Shown here: positions 61,954-64,000 of the stretch, one piece after another | Position numbering within the stretch: position 1 is the first letter of the stretch | How the letters are laid out: each line of letters begins with the position of its first letter | NCBI RefSeq assembly: GCF_014237455.1 | Contig: NZ_JABZFL010000074.1 | Location: 37,723-101,722, forward strand | DNA length: 64,000 nucleotides | Source: Desulfobacula sp. | GTDB lineage: Bacteria; Desulfobacterota; Desulfobacteria; Desulfobacterales; Desulfobacteraceae | Direction of reading: 5' to 3' | Notes under the pieces: model-generated | Told to the model about the DNA's origin: nothing | Databases searched by the model: none | Seen by the model: the letters and a program-made list of their open reading frames with translations, nothing else | Translations under genes and position numbers: made by a program

Positions 61954-62853
61954 TCAGATGAAAATTGCAAGACAGGCGCCAGTCAATGCCAGAAGTATGG
62001 CAATGCTTTTGTTCACGGTTATTTTTTCTTTCAGGAAAATAGCGGCCAGGATAAAGATAAATATGGTGGACATCTGGTTCAAAATAGCGGCCCGGGATGC
62101 TGTTGTATATTTCATTCCTGCCACCCAGCAGAGCAGTGCCAGATAATTTCCCGTAAAAGAGGCGGGAAGGGCAATAAGCCAGCCCTTTGAAAATTTGAGC
62201 TCCCTGAAGTATTGTTTCCGTTTGGGGTGGAATAAGATAAGGACCAACAGGGATACTGTTGCTGCCGTTACTCTGACAAGGGTTGCCCAGAAGACATCGG
62301 TTCGTTCCAGCAAGTTTTTTATCATCACAATACCGGCAGCCAGGAAAATCATGGAAAGGCAGCCAATAATAATGCCGGGCAAAGGATTTTTGTTTTCCCG
62401 TCTTTGTTTCAAGGTTTTATCCAGATCCTTTTTTCTTTTTATTGAGCCCACAAAAACGGCTGTAAGTACCAGGAGACCGCCGATAATGGCACCGACACTT
62501 AAATTTTCTCCCAGCAGGATAAAAGAAAAAAAGATTACACTGGGAAGATAGAGGCATTCCACAATGGCAACAAGGCCTGCACCCAGCCTGTTTAAAGCGA
62601 TGAAAAAGAAAAGATCTGCCAGCGTAATCCCGATAAACCCTGATGCTGCCAGCAGCAGCCAGTCGTTGATGGGCTTGTCCGGGAAAAACGGGATATTTAA
62701 AATTACCATGGTCAGGGAGACCAGGATCAATGCCACAAAACTTTTATAGATATTCAGAGAAATAGGAGAAAAGACTTCACCGCTTTTTTTGAACAGGATC
62801 ACAGCACTGGCCCAGAAAAAGGCCGACAAAAGTGATAATACGGAACCCAGCAT
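61954..62853 (-). CDS. EamA/DMT-family transporter
   Basis: About ten TM segments with duplicated EamA domain; ALNRLGAGLVAIVECLYLPSVIFFSFILLGE. Confidence 0.9.
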   Translation of the reverse strand: MLGSVLSLLSAFFWASAVILFKKSGEVFSPISLNIYKSFVALILVSLTMVILNIPFFPDKPINDWLLLAASGFIGITLADLFFFIALNRLGAGLVAIVECLYLPSVIFFSFILLGENLSVGAIIGGLLVLTAVFVGSIKRKKDLDKTLKQRRENKNPLPGIIIGCLSMIFLAAGIVMIKNLLERTDVFWATLVRVTAATVSLLVLILFHPKRKQYFRELKFSKGWLIALPASFTGNYLALLCWVAGMKYTTASRAAILNQMSTIFIFILAAIFLKEKITVNKSIAILLALTGACLAIFI

Positions 62854-62858
62854 AGTGA

Positions 62859-63803
62859 TTACCCTTGATGGTTGTTCAAAACCCTTCCCTTTAGATGGGG
62901 AAACTCTTTTTGTTTATCACGAAGTTCAAAAATGACAATGGTCTGTTGGTTTTCTGTATCATTTTGGCATTCATACCCCAGCGTCGTTGTGGCAGGCATG
63001 AAAATCGGCAGTTTAAAAGAGGCTTCAATAAAGGCTGAATCGTAAAGGTCAAATTTCTTGTCAAGGGTTCCAATAACCCTTGCAAGGCTCCACATACCGT
63101 GGGCAATGGATCTTTTGAATCCGAAAAGCTTTGCCAGAACCGTGTAAAGATGATGAGGGTTATAATCACCGGACACGCTTGCATATTTTCTGCCCGTATC
63201 AGGTGGTACAAGGATAGTCTTTTTTTTTTCCAGAAATATGTCGTCTTTTTTTTTTGATGTCTTTTCCTTTTTTACCTGGCTTCGGGTAAAAAAGGTAGAG
63301 ATCCCCTGCCAGACAAGTTTGCCTTCGGATATGACCTCCAGAGTAAAATCGGTTTCAATCCCTTTCTCGGTTTTTTTAATGCTGTCAAGTGTGCAGGCAA
63401 GATCAAGTGTTTCATCGGTTTTCACAGACCGTTTCTGCTCAAAAGACTGAAATATCTGGATCAGTCCCAAGGGGTTTATGGGGAAAAAAGAAGATGTAAT
63501 AAATCTGCCTAGAAGGCCAATAAAGAGTGTTTGCAAATAGGATATGGGAATGATGCCGGGCCGGTCTTTTGAAAAGCCGCAGACGGCTCTGTAATTTTTA
63601 ATCAGTTTTTTATCCGGTAAATAGTTTTTTAAAATAATCTGTGTTTTATTGACAATGGCGTCATCTTTAATCGTATTGGAGCGAAAGGGGGAAATCAAAA
63701 ATGCTTTGAGAAAAACAAATCCCATGGAGGGATGTTTTTTTATTTCCACGACAGTTTTCGGATCAGTCAGTGCTATCTGTTTGATAGATTGATTATTTTT
63801 CAT
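62859..63803 (-). CDS. MaoC-like acyl dehydratase
   Basis: YASVSGDYNPHHLYTVLAKLFGFKRSIAHGMWSLAR hot-dog motif. Confidence 0.87.
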   Translation of the reverse strand: MKNNQSIKQIALTDPKTVVEIKKHPSMGFVFLKAFLISPFRSNTIKDDAIVNKTQIILKNYLPDKKLIKNYRAVCGFSKDRPGIIPISYLQTLFIGLLGRFITSSFFPINPLGLIQIFQSFEQKRSVKTDETLDLACTLDSIKKTEKGIETDFTLEVISEGKLVWQGISTFFTRSQVKKEKTSKKKDDIFLEKKKTILVPPDTGRKYASVSGDYNPHHLYTVLAKLFGFKRSIAHGMWSLARVIGTLDKKFDLYDSAFIEASFKLPIFMPATTTLGYECQNDTENQQTIVIFELRDKQKEFPHLKGRVLNNHQG

Positions 63804-64000
63804 TTTATCCGCTTGAAAAATTTTTTATCATAAAAAAACACACTTTATCTTTGTCTGGGCTTGAAGTCAATAAAGGGATTGGGCCCAAATCCACCGCCTA
63901 AATTTTTTTATACTGCTCCAAGCTAAAATCGGGGGGATTTTTTTAAAATCAGGGGTCGATTTTAACAGAATTTAACTTTTCATGCCAAAAATATTCTGTA

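Noticed and set aside
1-64000. tRNA, rRNA, prophage or integrase genes
   Set aside because: None recognised on either strand by reading; a tRNAscan or phage search would be needed to be certain

Overview
This 64 kb window looks like the chromosome of a strictly anaerobic, sulfate-reducer-type deltaproteobacterium (Desulfobacteraceae-like, an inference from gene content). Core blocks: proC; sfsA; nifU/nifS followed by HdrC/HdrB-like proteins; cysE-cysK behind a Cys-rich HTH regulator; clpB; a PAS/sigma54 activator; rubrerythrin and ferredoxin; a DmdC-like acyl-CoA dehydrogenase; a glycyl-radical enzyme of the trans-4-hydroxyproline dehydratase (HypD) type with its activase, next to two convergent five-gene Opp/Dpp transporter operons; pspABC/pspF; ferredoxins plus metV; gpt; argG; mscS; a pterin-binding methyltransferase; an RND efflux pair; a DMT transporter; a MaoC-like dehydratase. 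An accessory island (~6.8-16.7 kb) carries a Type IIG-like RM protein, an XRE/ImmA pair, a lipoprotein/coiled-coil pair, and a two-gene unit: a HEPN/zinc-ribbon protein with a C-terminal Asp/Cys/Pro repeat tail followed directly by a radical SAM/SPASM protein. That unit is my best candidate for an undescribed system. Other highlights: a small gene missed by the ORF track that is interrupted by an in-frame TGA and looks like a dual-CXXC selenoprotein (53199-53381, minus strand); a TGA replacing a conserved Trp in gpt; frameshifts in both RND efflux genes; diverged direct repeats flanking the RM island; and several palindromic operator candidates. All family calls are from reading the translations; no database search was run.
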